Assembly (NCBI GenBank): GCA_964019165.1
Contig: OZ025282.1
Span: forward strand, 8,542,529 to 8,606,528
Direction: 5' to 3'
From: Mastigias papua
Taxonomy: Eukaryota > Cnidaria > Scyphozoa > Rhizostomeae > Mastigiidae
Length of the DNA: 64,000 nt
Shown: positions 25,452-39,130 of the stretch, piece after piece
Numbering within the stretch: position 1 is the first letter of the stretch
Layout of the letters: each line of letters opens with the position of its first letter
Translations under genes and position numbers: made by a program
Notes under the pieces: model-generated
Database searches by the model: none
Told to the model about the DNA's origin: nothing
The model's input: only the letters and a program-made list of their open reading frames with translations

Positions 25452-27922
25452 TTCACATGATCTTTTGCACCAAATGTTCCTTTGATTGACATATCAATTG
25501 CAATATCATTAACAATCACTAATCAATGACCAACTAAAATTGCACTACTGTTGTTCAAATTAAAAGCGAAAATAAAGGGCATGGTCAGAAGATATTATTT
25601 AGGGGTCTGCTCAATACTCTCCACTTTCAGCATAGATTGTACTAATATCTTTTTCTTGTGATCAGGTGTTATGGCAACCTACAAATTTCATTTAGTTGTC
25701 ATTCTTCATCCCAGCCGGAGTACGTTTTCATGCAATGTTCCACTACTATGGCTCCACATAGAATCTAATTAGAACAATGTACTTACTTGCGATCATCTGT
25801 GATTTCTGTTGCATGCAATATGCGTAGGGAATATATTTCTCGGTTCATGGTGCTTACGAGCATTAAGAGCGAACTTGTTGTCTGAGTTTTTTCACTTCTA
25901 GTGGCATGCTGGTGGAACCCCTTGTCATGGATAACAGCGGTAGTACCAAGGGGTGCATTGGCGTGAGGCGGGTGGGGTGCGTACTCTTCATATTTGTTGA
26001 AGCTATGGTAAACTAGATTGGCCCAAAAATCTCGCGAAAGCTATTAAAGATTCTCACTCACACGTCACTGGTTTCACTTGACATTTTCTTTCTAGAATGA
26101 GCGTATGTCTATATTCAAAAAGAGCTTACATCCGATATCCAAAAAGCGTGATTCTAACATTTTCCTCTGGGTTTGGAATCAGGGGTGGGGGCAGGAGCAT
26201 TTTTTTATATCACAAAGAAAAATTTTATCACTGCAAGGGCATTCCTACTTTGGCCCCCTTGCCGAATTAGCTCATGAGGCGGAAATTATTCTAGCTGTAG
26301 TCCCCATTGTTTGTTTTATATGTGTGTAATGTGATGCAAAGCATCATCTATACCAAATGCTTTATCATATTTCAAATACTCTTAAAAGTCAGTCCCTTGT
26401 TCCAATTCCTCATAATTCTTATCTTCTGTTGTATTGTTCTTCAGCGTGTACTGAAACGAGGTTACCAGAAGATGATAGCGTTTTGATTTTTAAGCGCGAA
26501 TAAGTCTGGAGCAGCCAATGTACAACTTTTCCCATACGCTTGTTAGCAAAGGTGAACGCACTTGTAAGAGATGCGAAGTCCAAGGTGATGTACCTTAGGT
26601 GGAATTTGCTACTTATTGGTGTGTTTCTTGTTTTTCCTTTTATATATTACTATTATGTATTGTGTAATGTGTGATATTTTTATCTTAATGTGGGTTATTT
26701 CTAGAAGCCATTGAAAGTTAAAGCTTCATATGTTGACAGCTACATGCCAGCCACTTTCTCTAGGATCCAGTTATATGAGCACAGAGCTTTACTTTTTACG
26801 ATATTTGCAGTTACTTCTTCCTAAAGTAGGTCCTAAAACCATACTGCAGAGAATTTTTGAGAGGGAAAATTACTTTTTTCATGCTGGGAAAGCAACTATC
26901 ATTTTGTCTGCATTAGTGCAGAAATTTGAAAACTCTGTTTTGAATACGTATCACAGGGAACTAAATATAGGCTGAAAAGTTACACTAGAGCAACATTCAC
27001 ATGGATAGAATTCGAGTAAATAAGTTTTGATCACACTCTACAGCCTGGCCCTTCGATAGTTTTAGGGGGGGGGGGGGGGCTGGATTCTGAACAGGTTCAT
27101 TGAGCTAATTAGCTAAACTAACGTTATTTATTTACTGATTGCTCAAAAATGACCTGGCGCTCATAAAACTATCTAATACCAACGTTCTGTAGAAAAGCAA
27201 AAATGCACACGACCATTTCATAACAGAATGATTGATCACGCATGGGCCACAGAACTACAAAACACATTGGAAGATGAAAAGAAGAAATATGTTTAAATGA
27301 ATATAACACATTATGCCTTTGCAAATTAAAACCAACATTATAGATACACAATGTAGAATTTTACAAAAATAAATATGCCTACATCTACCAAATTGTTGTG
27401 GGTACTGTGTCTATGTCTAAGAGAATTCATACAAATTGTTTATCTTGCAAGGCATTACAAGATCAAAATAAACAAACAATTAAAAAACAATTAGAAAAAT
27501 GGAATTAATAATGGTTATAGTACATTTAATTTGGCTATTTGTACTTTGCATATAGTTGAATTGTTTAACTTTCATCACTAGCTGTCACCCTCAAAAGGAG
27601 GAGAAATCTGATCCACAGATAACTTGGTGCATTTCCTCCTTCCTCACAGACTATCATGATAATATCAAGGGTCAATATATCATACTGCATGGATGCCTAC
27701 TAAGGTTCACAAAAAGTGAAGAGAAGATGGCAAAATCTATGGTATGTTTATTCTTATTTTCAGTAAAAAGACTCAATTTTCTAGTTAACTCTACTCACTA
27801 ATACTAAAATAAGTAGTTTAGGCATGATTCAAGTTAAAATATGTACATCAACCAAATCTCTCATTTTAAAAAAACAGTCATATCTCAGCTATTCTGTACT
27901 GCATTTTTCAAGAATTCATAGT
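25452..27922. other. Gene-free stretch
   Basis: Frames up to 81 aa have no recognisable features. A run of about 15 G lies at 27,065-27,079. Confidence 0.4.
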
Positions 27923-27930
27923 TGGTTGGG

Positions 27931-28225
27931 AAAATGTAGTGTTAGAATAGGGCATGTGTCTGGCAATAGCTCCTATTATCTTACAGAGAGCTCCATTAAG
28001 AACTGAGATGGGCAATTTTCCTTCCTTAAAATAACATCCCCTCTTGTGCCCTCCCCTTTAAATTCTGCAATGTGTCAGTGTTTGGAAAATGTAGTGATAG
28101 TATAAGGCATGTGTCTGGCAACAACTCTTATTCTGTTATAGGGCTGCAATTTAGAAAACTGAGAAGGATACCTTTCCTTTCATCACAAAATAATCCATCC
28201 TGTGCTCTCCTCATTGCATAAGTAC
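27931..28225. repeat. 155-bp tandem duplication downstream of the SAXO-like gene
   Basis: AAAATGTAGTGTTAGAATAG / GGCATGTGTCTGGCAA at 27,931 recurs diverged at 28,086 (AAAATGTAGTGATAGTATAA / GGCATGTGTCTGGCAA). The copies stay alignable through the GCCCTCCCC/GCTCTCCTC block. Confidence 0.7.
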
Positions 28226-28408
28226 AATATGTTGCTGTTTATTAGCAAAATGATTCTGAAGATTTAACCCAGGGATAAGTGACCTTTTTCCTATGAAGGC
28301 CAAACTTATGATATCTGGCATGTTGATCTAACTGTCTGGGTCAGGGTGGAGGAGCCTTGTTTTTTAGTTACATTGTAAATAATAGCTGAATAGCATTAAG
28401 TTGTCCAC

Positions 28409-28414
28409 TTTAAT
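28409..28414 (-). terminator. Possible poly(A) signal of the SAXO-like gene
   Basis: ATTAAA on the minus strand, about 285 nt past the stop codon. A canonical AATAAA lies further on, at 28,238-28,243. Which is used cannot be told from sequence. Confidence 0.3.
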
Positions 28415-28695
28415 GTGTATCAACCAGATCTTGCCTACAGATAAAAACTGCCTTATAAATTCATCACAATGCTATACAAGTGTGGCCACAGAACATTGAT
28501 CTTTCCTTTAAGCTTATTAGTGGCAAAAATCTTTCAGCCCATTTGTCCTCCAAAAACTTTCTTGTAGGGCAGATTTTTCTAAAACTGTTCACTTCTATAG
28601 CCAAGTCAGTTTTATGATGAAGACACATCGAGTTTGTATAGGCAATGACAGGTAAAATCTAGGCAAAGGTCTTGCGAAGATGCTCTTGCAACCAC

Positions 28696-31162
28696 CTAAC
28701 TCACAGCAATAGCAGTATTATCATTCATATCTAAATGATTTTTTGGTCCTCCATTTGTTTCCGTGTTCTGCTTTTCTACTGATGCAAAGCTTGCATAGGT
28801 ACAGTCATTGCTCTTTGCTAATGAATCTTCACTATGTCCTCCATTACCTATTGGGCCTATGACATATTTGTGACCTGTGTCAATATCCTCCTCAAATAGT
28901 ATTCCAGACATCTTTCCTCTCAAAATTCTTTCACTGGGACATTGTGCAGGTGGTCTCCCATCAAATTCTGATTGATAGGTTGTAACATTTGACATAGCAT
29001 CTTCTGTTTTAAAGACATGTGTGCCTGGTTTAAAAATCCTTGCTGGGGCAGTGTTAAATCTCCTGTATGACTCTCTGTGTTCTGAATTGGCATTAAATTT
29101 TGTTTTCCTTGGAGACAGTGTTGTAAGCTCATCTTGGAGTTTTACAGGTATGGCTGGTAGAGACATCCATTGCTTAAAATCAGCTGCATAATTGCTTGTT
29201 CCATAAAAAGCTCCATCTCTGCCTGTTCTCAGTTTTGTCTTTGGTCTTGCAGTTGGTGCTGGTTTTGCTTCACTGCCAAAATACTTATAATCTGCTGAAA
29301 TAGGATTAAGGTACATTTTGCCTTCAGGCTGTTGAAATTGGTGCTTTGCCTTAGGTTTTGGAGCTTCCACTGACCAGCACTTGAAATCTTCTAGACTGGT
29401 TGTTGTGCGCTCCATTTTATCATTTGTTTTAAAGACTGTTGTAATTGGCTTCTCTCTATTAGCCTTTTTTGCATCTGCATGCCATATATAATCTGTATGC
29501 ATTAAGGAATTAGCATCAAATGGTCCAGTGGGTCTTTCATACTCATCACTTCTCCTTACAATGTCATTCTTTTTTATGTCGTGTCTCTTAAAGTCAGAAA
29601 AATGTGAGGTCTCCAAGTCCATAGGAAGGCCTTTCATATCAATTTTGTCTGGCTGTCTTCCTGTTGGTCTTTTAGGCTCATTAAACCTTTGAAAATCAGC
29701 TCTATGAACTGAGGTATAGGTGAATGGACTTTTGGGTGGTGCATATTTGTCCCCTTTTGATACTGGCATTGATCTGGTTGTGTTGCTATGTTTTCTATAG
29801 TCCATCTTATTTGTGGTATGGTCTTGCATTTTTCCTGAAGGCACCCTCTGGGTGACACTCCGAAGAAACTGGGGTATTTTAGCTGGGGGTGAAATCTCGC
29901 CACGAAAATTTGAGTGGTACTCTGAGTCAATATCCATTATGTCACTTGGTGGAATGTATGTCACTGGATCCTTCACCCTCTTTTCTGGCAAAGGATGGGT
30001 AATAAAATCTTCCTTATTCACTGTGGTAAGATCAATATCACCTTTTGACAATAGCAGATCCTTAGGCTTTATAAATGGCCCCCGCATTGGCCTTACATTC
30101 TTGAAAACATCATCATATTCACTCACTCTGCATCTTTCAGTATCTGTTTTGTTTATGACCCTTGATTGATTTGTTGGATTGTGTGGGCATCTATGTCTCC
30201 TATTGATAAACAAGAAAACCATTACTTGCTATGAAATAACAATGTAAAACTGAATGCACCCCCTTAAATCTCTTCCCAATATTCCAAAGCTATGTATGGT
30301 GAAGAAGCAACTTTTTGTCAACTTCAATTAACATACTGTGGGAGAGCACTAAGGCAGTTAGCAAGAGACTTATTTTAGTAATGTAGCTACAGATGAAATC
30401 AAAACCAATGCATAAAGTAGGAGACCAAAGTCTTTTCTAATCAACCTATGTGCTATCTGTGTAGTACTTACAAGACATACAGCCCATCAATTCCAAGTCC
30501 CTAGAATGCCACCTTTTTCAACACATGCAATTCTATGGCACTGTGCAACATTGGGATACAGTATATTGCAAAATCCTTCAAGTGTAGCAGATGATTTGCC
30601 CTTTTCAATTTACTATCCATACAGTCACCTAAGTCTTATGTACATCATGTACAGACGTGACTAGCCATATACCAAAATGAGCAAGCAATAAATCCAGCGT
30701 CTCGTGTTGTGATATACGAGTTACTGCTGTATTTGGTAATAGTCATCTTGTCAGCATTATACCTCTCAACTGAGTCCAATACACTGCCACACTGATTGCT
30801 TCGCTAAAAGAGGCATAATCATGTTCGATCATGCTCTCGTTGTTGTTGCAGCAATCAGGTCAAACCACAAAGCAGCCTAGGAGATGTGATGCCTTTTTAT
30901 ACCTGCAGGAATTTGCTTGAAGGCATCCCTGCATTGAATTACATGTCAATGAGTTTTTCACCACAGTATTTGGTAGTAACGATAAAGTTTAGAAATTTGC
31001 TTTGCAGTCTCAAGGATTACTGGAAACTCGCAGTTTGGTCAAGTCAAACGCAGGTGGCCTACATTGATTTATTTATGAAAATCGTACGTAAATCAAAACC
31101 ACAACTAGGTGAGACTGTCCTTACCCACAGCTGCAAATCTGGCAAATGCATTTCTTCCCCAT
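28696..31162 (-). CDS. SAXO-like: SAXO-like protein (stabiliser of axonemal microtubules)
   Basis: Two coding exons give 513 aa: 31,162-31,125 and 30,199-28,696, with a 925-bp intron (donor GTAAGG, acceptor TTTATCAATAG). The split Gly codon yields the family-typical N-terminus MGKKCICQICSCGRHRCPH with five cysteines. After a SEYDDVF...FIKPK linker come about eleven Mn-type modules, each with a T/S-x-Y/H-x-x-D/E-F/Y core, for example VHRADFQRF, TSLEDFKCW, NYAADFKQW and TTYQSEF. The last 90 or so residues are low-complexity. Family members (SAXO1/2, formerly FAM154) bind and stabilise microtubules of cilia, flagella, centrioles and basal bodies. The open frame from 30,222 (MVFLFIN...) is intron read-through and not the true start. 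An RFX X-box lies 128 bp upstream. Family call firm; orthology to SAXO1 versus SAXO2 is not resolved. Confidence 0.9.
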
Positions 31163-31289
31163 TTTATCAAAAAGGATATTTCTCTGTCTATTCCATAACC
31201 ATTTAAGCACACTGTCTCTTGCCCTTTTACACTAATGAGTTCTATGGTCACTGCTGAGGTTTCCGTTCGTTAGCAACGAGTAACAAATG

Positions 31290-31302
31290 GTCACCTAGCA
31301 AC
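31290..31302. promoter_or_regulatory. RFX X-box in the SAXO-like promoter
   Basis: GTCACCTAGCAAC fits the X-box consensus GTNRCC-N(0-3)-RGYAAC with a 1-bp spacer. It lies 128 bp upstream of the start codon. A second AGCAAC half-site lies at 31,272-31,277. RFX factors drive ciliary genes through promoter-proximal X-boxes in animals, so the site agrees with the axonemal role inferred from the protein. Confidence 0.6.
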
Positions 31303-31622
31303 TGACAGTTTTTCTGCTTCCACTTGATTTACGATTTCATTGAAGATGTACAAAGGCCGTTTTAAGACATTGAATTCATATAATACCCGCAGGTGCGTTA
31401 TGGATCGTAACTAATGTGTTGGCTGCATTTCGATAGTCGTTAAGGCACTGTAAGATTAGAACGTTGTATAAGGGCTACGTTGAGTCTACATGCATGCATC
31501 AGCACGTGACAGGTGTGGCGTATACTCATTAGTTTACGAGTATATCCCGCTCTTTCCCGCAGTTGTGCTGGCACTCTGTGCAACTCATTCTCCAAAACTA
31601 GTTCGATAGAGTTTTAATCAAT
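31303..31622. other. Upstream flank of the SAXO-like gene
   Basis: No coding feature. Any 5' UTR or upstream promoter elements beyond the X-box are not recognisable. Confidence 0.4.
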
Positions 31623-32019
31623 ACACATTTTTTTTAAAAGAAAACAGTTTATTACAAGGCAGTGGTTGACTGCTCAAAAAGTTACGAAAGTTCAGTCCTG
31701 GATTTCTGAGATCTAGAAACATCGATAAGTTGATGCACACTTGCAATTCCAAGTTTTATGGATGCTTGCCATCTAATGCGCATATTGTGTATAGGTTCCC
31801 CGTGTTTTTCTATGTATTCCTATGCTATGCTTATATAGTACCTGCTCCGTTATAAAACCTTACCGGTACAAAATCTCAAACTTTCTTGCTAAGAAAGTTT
31901 TAAGAAAGTTTTAGTACTGAAATCATGAAAGGGCTAGGAAAATTTCAGCACTGGGCCAGGAAAACTTGATTTTTTCATTTTGGGCCATTGATTTTTTCAT
32001 GATTATATACGGTTTGTGT
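31623..32019 (+). mobile_element. Miniature element of family Z
   Basis: Starts ACACATTTTTTTTAAAAGAA, followed by the inverted Z block (GACTGCTCAAAAAGTTACGA, then AAGTTCAGTCCTGG). About 150 bp later comes unit A (TTAGTACTGAAATCATGAAA), and the end reads ...GTTTGTGTG. Non-coding. Confidence 0.6.
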
Positions 32020-33188
32020 GTCTGTTTTTGCGAGAAAATTTTAACTTGAACTGGAAACAAAATACAAACAACACCAGTCTCTCTCATGTTTTTAACCAAA
32101 GATTCCATTTCTCATTTCATAGTTGACTTGTTGCTATAGGATATTTCAAAACTTTTAAGAAATGTTCAAGGTTGGCTTTGACAAAATATCCTGGCTGAAG
32201 GGAGAGAGCATGTTTCTTATTTAAAAAAGAACATGTATTAATAATAATAATAATACCATATTTTCACAGGGTAATTCAATCAGCTATAAATATAGCTGCT
32301 ATCAAGAGAAGCCCTGTATAGAATTAAAATTAAAAAAGTTAAAGAAAATTGCCATACATAAAGAAGAAGATACAAAATCATATAAAAATGTTTAAAATTA
32401 ATCTTAAAAGGTTAATGTCATATTCAGCAAAATTTGTTCATGACAAAATACATAAGCTAATCTATAAAATGTTCCTACAAAGCTTTCTTGAAATGAATGT
32501 AATACTTCTCAGTTTTCAGATAAAGTGGCAAGTCGTTAAAGATCTTTGTTCCACTGTAATATACCCCTCTTTTTCCACTTTCGGTTCTAACTTTCGGCAT
32601 CCGCAAGTCCGTACCATTACGTCTCGTTGCTTTTCCGTGTTCAAGTTTCTGTATTCATCTGCACTTTATTAATACTTCATGGACTTTCCTGCTCTAAATG
32701 GAGATATGAGTGATTGAGGGAGGCTGATTTGTGAGCTTGAGTTCAAAGTTGATGATGCGTTGATTAGAACAAGTTAAGCACCTTTTTACAAATCAAATAG
32801 TTTTTGTCAAGGCTCGATGTATGTTCTTATTTTGTGAATAGGGTGCAGCGAATAGGGTGCAGCTTGTTATTTTTCCAATTTTCATCCTATCATTGTTATT
32901 ATTCTTAATGCTCAGCATTGACGTATCCATAATTATATACTGAAACCTGCTTCTAGGTCTATTGCATAACAGCTTTTGCACGAAATTGTGTGGCCATACT
33001 TACATTAGGCAATTTTTCTGCACCACTCATTGCAAAGTTTTATGAACGCCCCCCTTTATTGAATAATCGTTTTCATGCTGCAAAGCGTCAATACTACGAG
33101 AAAAGGCGGGAAATGTGTTAGTTTACCGAAAGTACTTTTGTCACCGACACACACTAGAGTGTGAAGCGTCGCATGGTGACTGAATAGG
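32020..33188. other. Gene-free stretch
   Basis: A small (AAT)n run lies at 32,238-32,257. A 107-aa frame at 32,349 has no recognisable feature. Confidence 0.4.
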
Positions 33189-33421
33189 GTGAAGTGGAAT
33201 AAATTATCATGTAGGGATCTAAACTCACATGGCAGGAGAAATAGTAGATCTAATTGGCTACCTGGCTTGCTAAGCTAAATAACTCTTAAGTTCCCTTGGG
33301 ACTCTTTGACCAAATGTGGAGTGAGTGGGGGCCTTTTGGCCAATCCAAGTAGCCAACCAAATGTGCTATTTCTCCTATCATACAAGTTAAGATCCACATC
33401 TTACTAGATATTCCACTTCAC
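33189..33421. mobile_element. 233-bp MITE with about 80-bp inverted arms
   Basis: The left end GTGAAGTGGAATAAATTATC and the right end, read in reverse complement as GTGAAGTGGAATATCTAGTA, begin arms that stay alignable through GATCT-AACT, AGGAGAAATAG and TTGGCTAC-TGG. No clear target duplication and no coding capacity. Confidence 0.75.
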
Positions 33422-34276
33422 ATTTTTGGTCGTTATTCGATGTTTCATACTATATGGAATGCAGCACCAGAAAATGCTCTATGTATGCTCTAAGATCTTC
33501 CACTTTTTCATGAAATCTTAAAATATATTTTGTTAAGCATTGCATAGGTCTGGCCTGCTAAAATGAGAGTGAAGAATCAATAACACATTGCTGTTCCGCT
33601 TCGATTTTATTCATCTGCGTCTGGAAGTTGTTTTGCATTCTCGTGGCTTCTTGTCAAATCAAACCTCGATGTTCTAGTACAATGTGATCTTATAAAAATG
33701 CATGTATACTGCTGCACATCGTCGAAGTCTGGCTTTAAGACCATCTCTTAATCACAAGCTGCATTTGAATAAAACCCAATTTTGTATCATCGATGAGCGT
33801 GATTTCGGTGTTTTTGGTATAGGCCATTGCTTCTATTCTCTTCCTTTTTAGCAGCTTTAATGGTTGAGTGAAACGCTGCAAAGAAAATGTAATTAATTTA
33901 TTTGATGCAAGCAAAGCCATACTGTTGACACACACCTATTGCTTCATCCATGTGGTATTTATAACGACTTGCAACAAGTAGATCTTATGTAAAATTTCTC
34001 ATAACAAACAATGCATAGAAGCAAATGTTTGAAAGGAAACTAGCACTACGTCAGGAGTTTTCTTTCAGGGGTGTATTTCTTGGTTGGAGTGTTGCTTCCA
34101 TTGAGACTTTGGTCTGTAAACTGCTGCACAGTTATTTTTCATAAGACTACCAAAATCTTTTTAGGGGATCCAATGTTCTTACAGTGTTTTTGAGCGATGC
34201 AATTTACAAATTTGTCTGAAAATCAGCAGAATATTACACGTCTTTGTTGATGCATTGCTTCATCATGCAAGCAAAG
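33422..34276. other. Gene-free stretch
   Basis: No gene recognised. Confidence 0.45.
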
Positions 34277-34405
34277 TAAGAGCAGAGCTGAGCAGAGTAG
34301 AGTAGAACAGAACGGAGTGGAACTGAGCAGAGTAGAACAGAACAGAGTTGAACAGAACAGAGCTGAACAGAACATTACAAAACAGAAGAGGACAGAGCAG
34401 AACTA
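34277..34405. repeat. (GAACA/GAGCA)n pentanucleotide array
   Basis: Imperfect 5-bp units GAGCA, GAGTA and GAACA over about 130 bp. The Leu/Phe/Ser-rich minus-strand frame is an artefact of the array. Confidence 0.85.
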
Positions 34406-34579
34406 CATTGCGTAAATTAGCAATGACCAACTTGAAATGCAACAAAGCACCAAACCGGGGGAGTACAGAACAGAGCAGAAACGTAGAATGCAATACATGA
34501 TCTAAAAACACTATTTCAACTTACAGTTGTCTGCTTAAGCGAAAATTCAGTAAGCAAAAATCTATGCCTTGATCAAGCT

Positions 34580-34672
34580 TGAGCCTCGCTTTGTTCTTAC
34601 TTCATTATGTTTAAGCGATTTTGAGTCTTTTTATTCTTATAGACTATATTCTCATGAAAGAAACGTGTATTC
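34580..34672. repeat. Fragment of family X element
   Basis: Matches the right half of family X (TTGAGCCTCGCTTTGTTCTT, then TTAAGCGATTTTGAGTC, TATTCTTATAGACTATATTC), ending AAACGTGTAT. Confidence 0.55.
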
Positions 34673-36503
34673 CCTAAAGTGGCAATGTCCTAGACATTAT
34701 ACTCTTGAGATAAATGTGGGGAACGTTCATGATATACAAGGTGGATTTTGAATACACCGTTGATAAACTCAATAGTATTAACTGGAAATGCTATTGCAAT
34801 TGTTATTCGTAAATTTGAGATTAAACTCCTCTTACTTTACCGGTATGGAAATCTATATTCTTATTGGCAACATAAACGGCTTCGATTGATGGATATCTCT
34901 GACTAATATCGACTTGCTTTTCGTGGAGCCCACATATGATAAATTCGATATCGCATTGTATCTTATGAGACTTAAAAGTGTATATCCTGTAAAATGGATC
35001 ACTGGTTACAAATGAGTGCAAGAGGTCAGCAACTAGAAGTACACAGATGTTCCTCCTTTTATTATTGCTAGACTATTCATTGGGTGGCGTGGGGGGGGGG
35101 TGTAATGCACAGATGTCCAACGAAAGGGCACGGCTTGCTTGATGAATGGGCATGGTGTGCCCAAAAAATGAACTGAGCCAAGAACAGATGGTGTTAACAC
35201 TTTGAAAGACTTTAGTTTTGTTCATTTTCCATAAAAATAATAATTATCTGGAGGAAAAAACAGCAATGAAAGATCGGATTAAATGAAACTCTCCAGAAGT
35301 GCTTGACTAATATATAAGCAGGCAAATTTATTGTTGAAAAACCGGCTGTTTTGATCATTGGAGGCTTGCACCCCCTGCACGCCCCACTAGTTTTGCCCCA
35401 GTATAGAGCTATGTTTTAGCAAATGTCGTACAAGCTGTATTAACAAATACCCCTTGTTTGATTTGGAGGAAGTAGTTGGTCAGAGGTAGCGTCAAGAGGG
35501 GGCTGGGGGACATGTCGCCCAATTTTCTGCAGGATCAGTTTTATAATTTGTCAATAGTTGAGCAGAAATGTTTTGAGGAGGTGGGAGAGGTCTAACAAGT
35601 AATAGTCATTGTTATGTCATGTCATTGCTGCATGTATAGCTCTTTGTCATCCTTTAGCTGCATATTTTGTTACTCGATATACTAAAGGGCGTAATCACAA
35701 AGGGCAATGTGCATCAAAATCTTTCCCCCAGTCTGCGATGGCTGGCGTCGCCCCTGTAGTTGGTTGATAGGTAGACAACTCGCAGAGCTTATTTACTTCT
35801 GATGTTTGGAGTATTGCCGGCTCCTTATGAAGAATTGAAGTATTGCTGTGTGCCGGAAAGTCTATTGCAGAGAAGGTCTCATTTATGCTAAATAGCTGTT
35901 TCATTCCAGTTTAGGGTCAAATTGATATATGAGGTTAAATGAATAAGTACTCGAGAGACGTCATCAGTCGCTCATGAAAGAAAAGTTCTTCGCCTACTCG
36001 CCAGATGTGATGGTCACCTGACGGGAAAACTACACTGCAGAACGTCAGTACGTCAGGATCTATTATCAATTTTCATTTCCTATCGTGGGATGAATAATAG
36101 CGTACTCTAGCTTAACGTACGAAGCAACAGAGCCCTTCGGGAAATACCGGATAATTGGAAACAAATCATAGAGGGCTTAATTTCTTGGCACTATCATACG
36201 CCGACTGTTGAATTATTGCTTTCTGTTCCATGAAAGAGGGGTCATTATATAGGTAGAGAAGGCAGCTGGTATCTTCTTACAAAGTAACACTATGATTACT
36301 GTCATTTATGCACTCCTGCTTTTGATGTTATAGGGATCATGTTCTCCAATTGAAGTTGAAGTGCTTGGGAGACGCGATTCTAATTCAAAGCATCTATTTA
36401 TCGTTCTACATTTAGCTTCATCAGAAAATGCTCGATAGGAGTTTGACAGTTGTTTGTATTCTGCCTATATCCATGAAAAGTTTTTAAAATCTCATATATA
36501 TTA
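34673..36503. other. Gene-free stretch
   Basis: A G10 run lies at about 35,091-35,100. No gene recognised. Confidence 0.45.
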
Positions 36504-37792
<1,289 letters not shown>

Positions 37793-38173
37793 ACACACTT
37801 TTTATAAGAACACCTAACTCTTCACTGAGCCTCAATGTTATAAATTTTTTCTGATTTTAAGGCTAAGTATAATCTTAAATTATTCTTGAATTTTAGAGAT
37901 TTTGAGCATTAATTCTCGTAAAGACTATATTCTTATAATAAAAAGTGTGTTATTGACAGTCCCTGACGAGTTCCACAGTCGTATGATAGTGTAAGAAGTT
38001 CCAGACTGAATAGGTAAAGCTCTCTTATGTTTTGTTTTCTAAAAAAACTCTAATCAGGAAAAATCTCTAAACCTTGGTGAAGCTTGAGCTTTGCATTATT
38101 CCTAAATTATTCGTAAATTTCAGAAAATTTTAGCCTTGATATTCTTATAGACTATATTCCTATAAAAATGTGT
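37793..38173. mobile_element. Miniature element of family X, near complete
   Basis: Begins ACACACTTTTTATAAGAACA and ends CTATAAAAATGTGT, so the ends are imperfect inverted repeats. An internal TATAATAAAAAGTGTGT at about 37,936-37,952 makes the first 160 bp look like a unit with its own pair of ends. The same compound layout recurs at 44,211. Non-coding. Confidence 0.7.
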
Positions 38174-38479
38174 ACGACGTAGACTACGTGCCATTCCAAA
38201 TGTGGTTGATATTGATATAGTGTACTGTTATTATTTATAGGTTTTGGCTCATTACCATATTTTATTTAGCTGCATTATGATCATAATACAAGCTTTATAT
38301 TATCAACTAATATCAATAATGCTTGAAGTTGTAATATTATTGCTTATACTACCACCAATGCTAATGTTTGTTGAACTTCAATATCATGTGCCATGTCAAG
38401 CGAATACAATAATTGTCCCCTTCGCTTAATTTGCATAGATTTCCTGTTATGACCTACATATTTCAGTTTTCTCTTTGCA
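38174..38479. other. Gene-free stretch
   Basis: A 61-aa hydrophobic frame at 38,244-38,429 has no family resemblance. Nothing else recognised. Confidence 0.4.
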
Positions 38480-38640
38480 TTGTGCTTGTCTGTCTGTGCA
38501 TCACTGCAGTGCTACACAAACTCGAATATTCTTGCTAAGAAAGTCTTAAGAAAGTTTTAGTATAGACATCATGAAATGGAGAAAGTAGTTTCAGTGCTAG
38601 GTGAAAGAAAACCTTTCTATCAAAAACCTTCACGTACATG
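38480..38640 (+). repeat. Dispersed repeat unit A
   Basis: TGTGCATCACTGCAGTGCTA, then CTCGAATATTCTTGCTAAGA, then AAGTCTTAAGAAAGTTTTAG. Closest to the copy at 40,605. Confidence 0.7.
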
Positions 38641-38905
38641 TTTTCAATGCTCTCTGTCGTCATGTTTGTATCATATCTATTACCATCACTGCCATCTCCA
38701 TCTGCTACGGTGCTGTTTGAATTAATTTCGTATGAAAGAAGTACTCTTCAGCTACTTTCTTGCTAGTGTCTCTTCCAGTAGTCATTGATAATCCAATCCA
38801 GTTCGATCTTCATCTTTTACTTATTAAGCTCCATAACTGTCTCACAAAAATTTGGTGACCTCCGATTGGCTGTCAAGTTTACTCGGTTGTTCTATGTTTC
38901 TGAAG

Positions 38906-39130
38906 TAACGCTCATTATAGAAAATGCTAGTTACAAGCCTTTCGACTATTGTTGAATATTGTAATATTATTTTTGTTAGCTTGATATTAGCACCATTTAT
39001 GATACAAAGAAGTTGATCATATTGTAGCATGAGCTCCTAGAGGAAGACTAACGCATTTGATCGCTAGAGAGTAGCGGTCGCTATAGAGAATGATAGTTAG
39101 AAGCCTTTCGACTATTACTGATTTTTAATA
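38906..39130. repeat. Two direct copies of a 50-bp sequence
   Basis: The block TAGTTACAAGCCTTTCGACTATTG near 38,930 recurs as TAGTTAGAAGCCTTTCGACTATTA near 39,091, about 165 bp apart. Confidence 0.55.

Noticed and set aside
25242..25519. Pair of similar 72- and 85-aa frames on opposite strands
   Set aside because: They read the two arms of one foldback MITE, hence the mutual similarity.
28920..30169. Frames of 70-118 aa overlapping the SAXO-like exon on both strands
   Set aside because: Alternative-frame shadows of the 513-aa gene with no family signature.
30187..30222. MVFLFIN start for the SAXO-like gene
   Set aside because: This stretch is the pyrimidine-rich end of an intron; the upstream exon at 31,160 restores the family N-terminus exactly.
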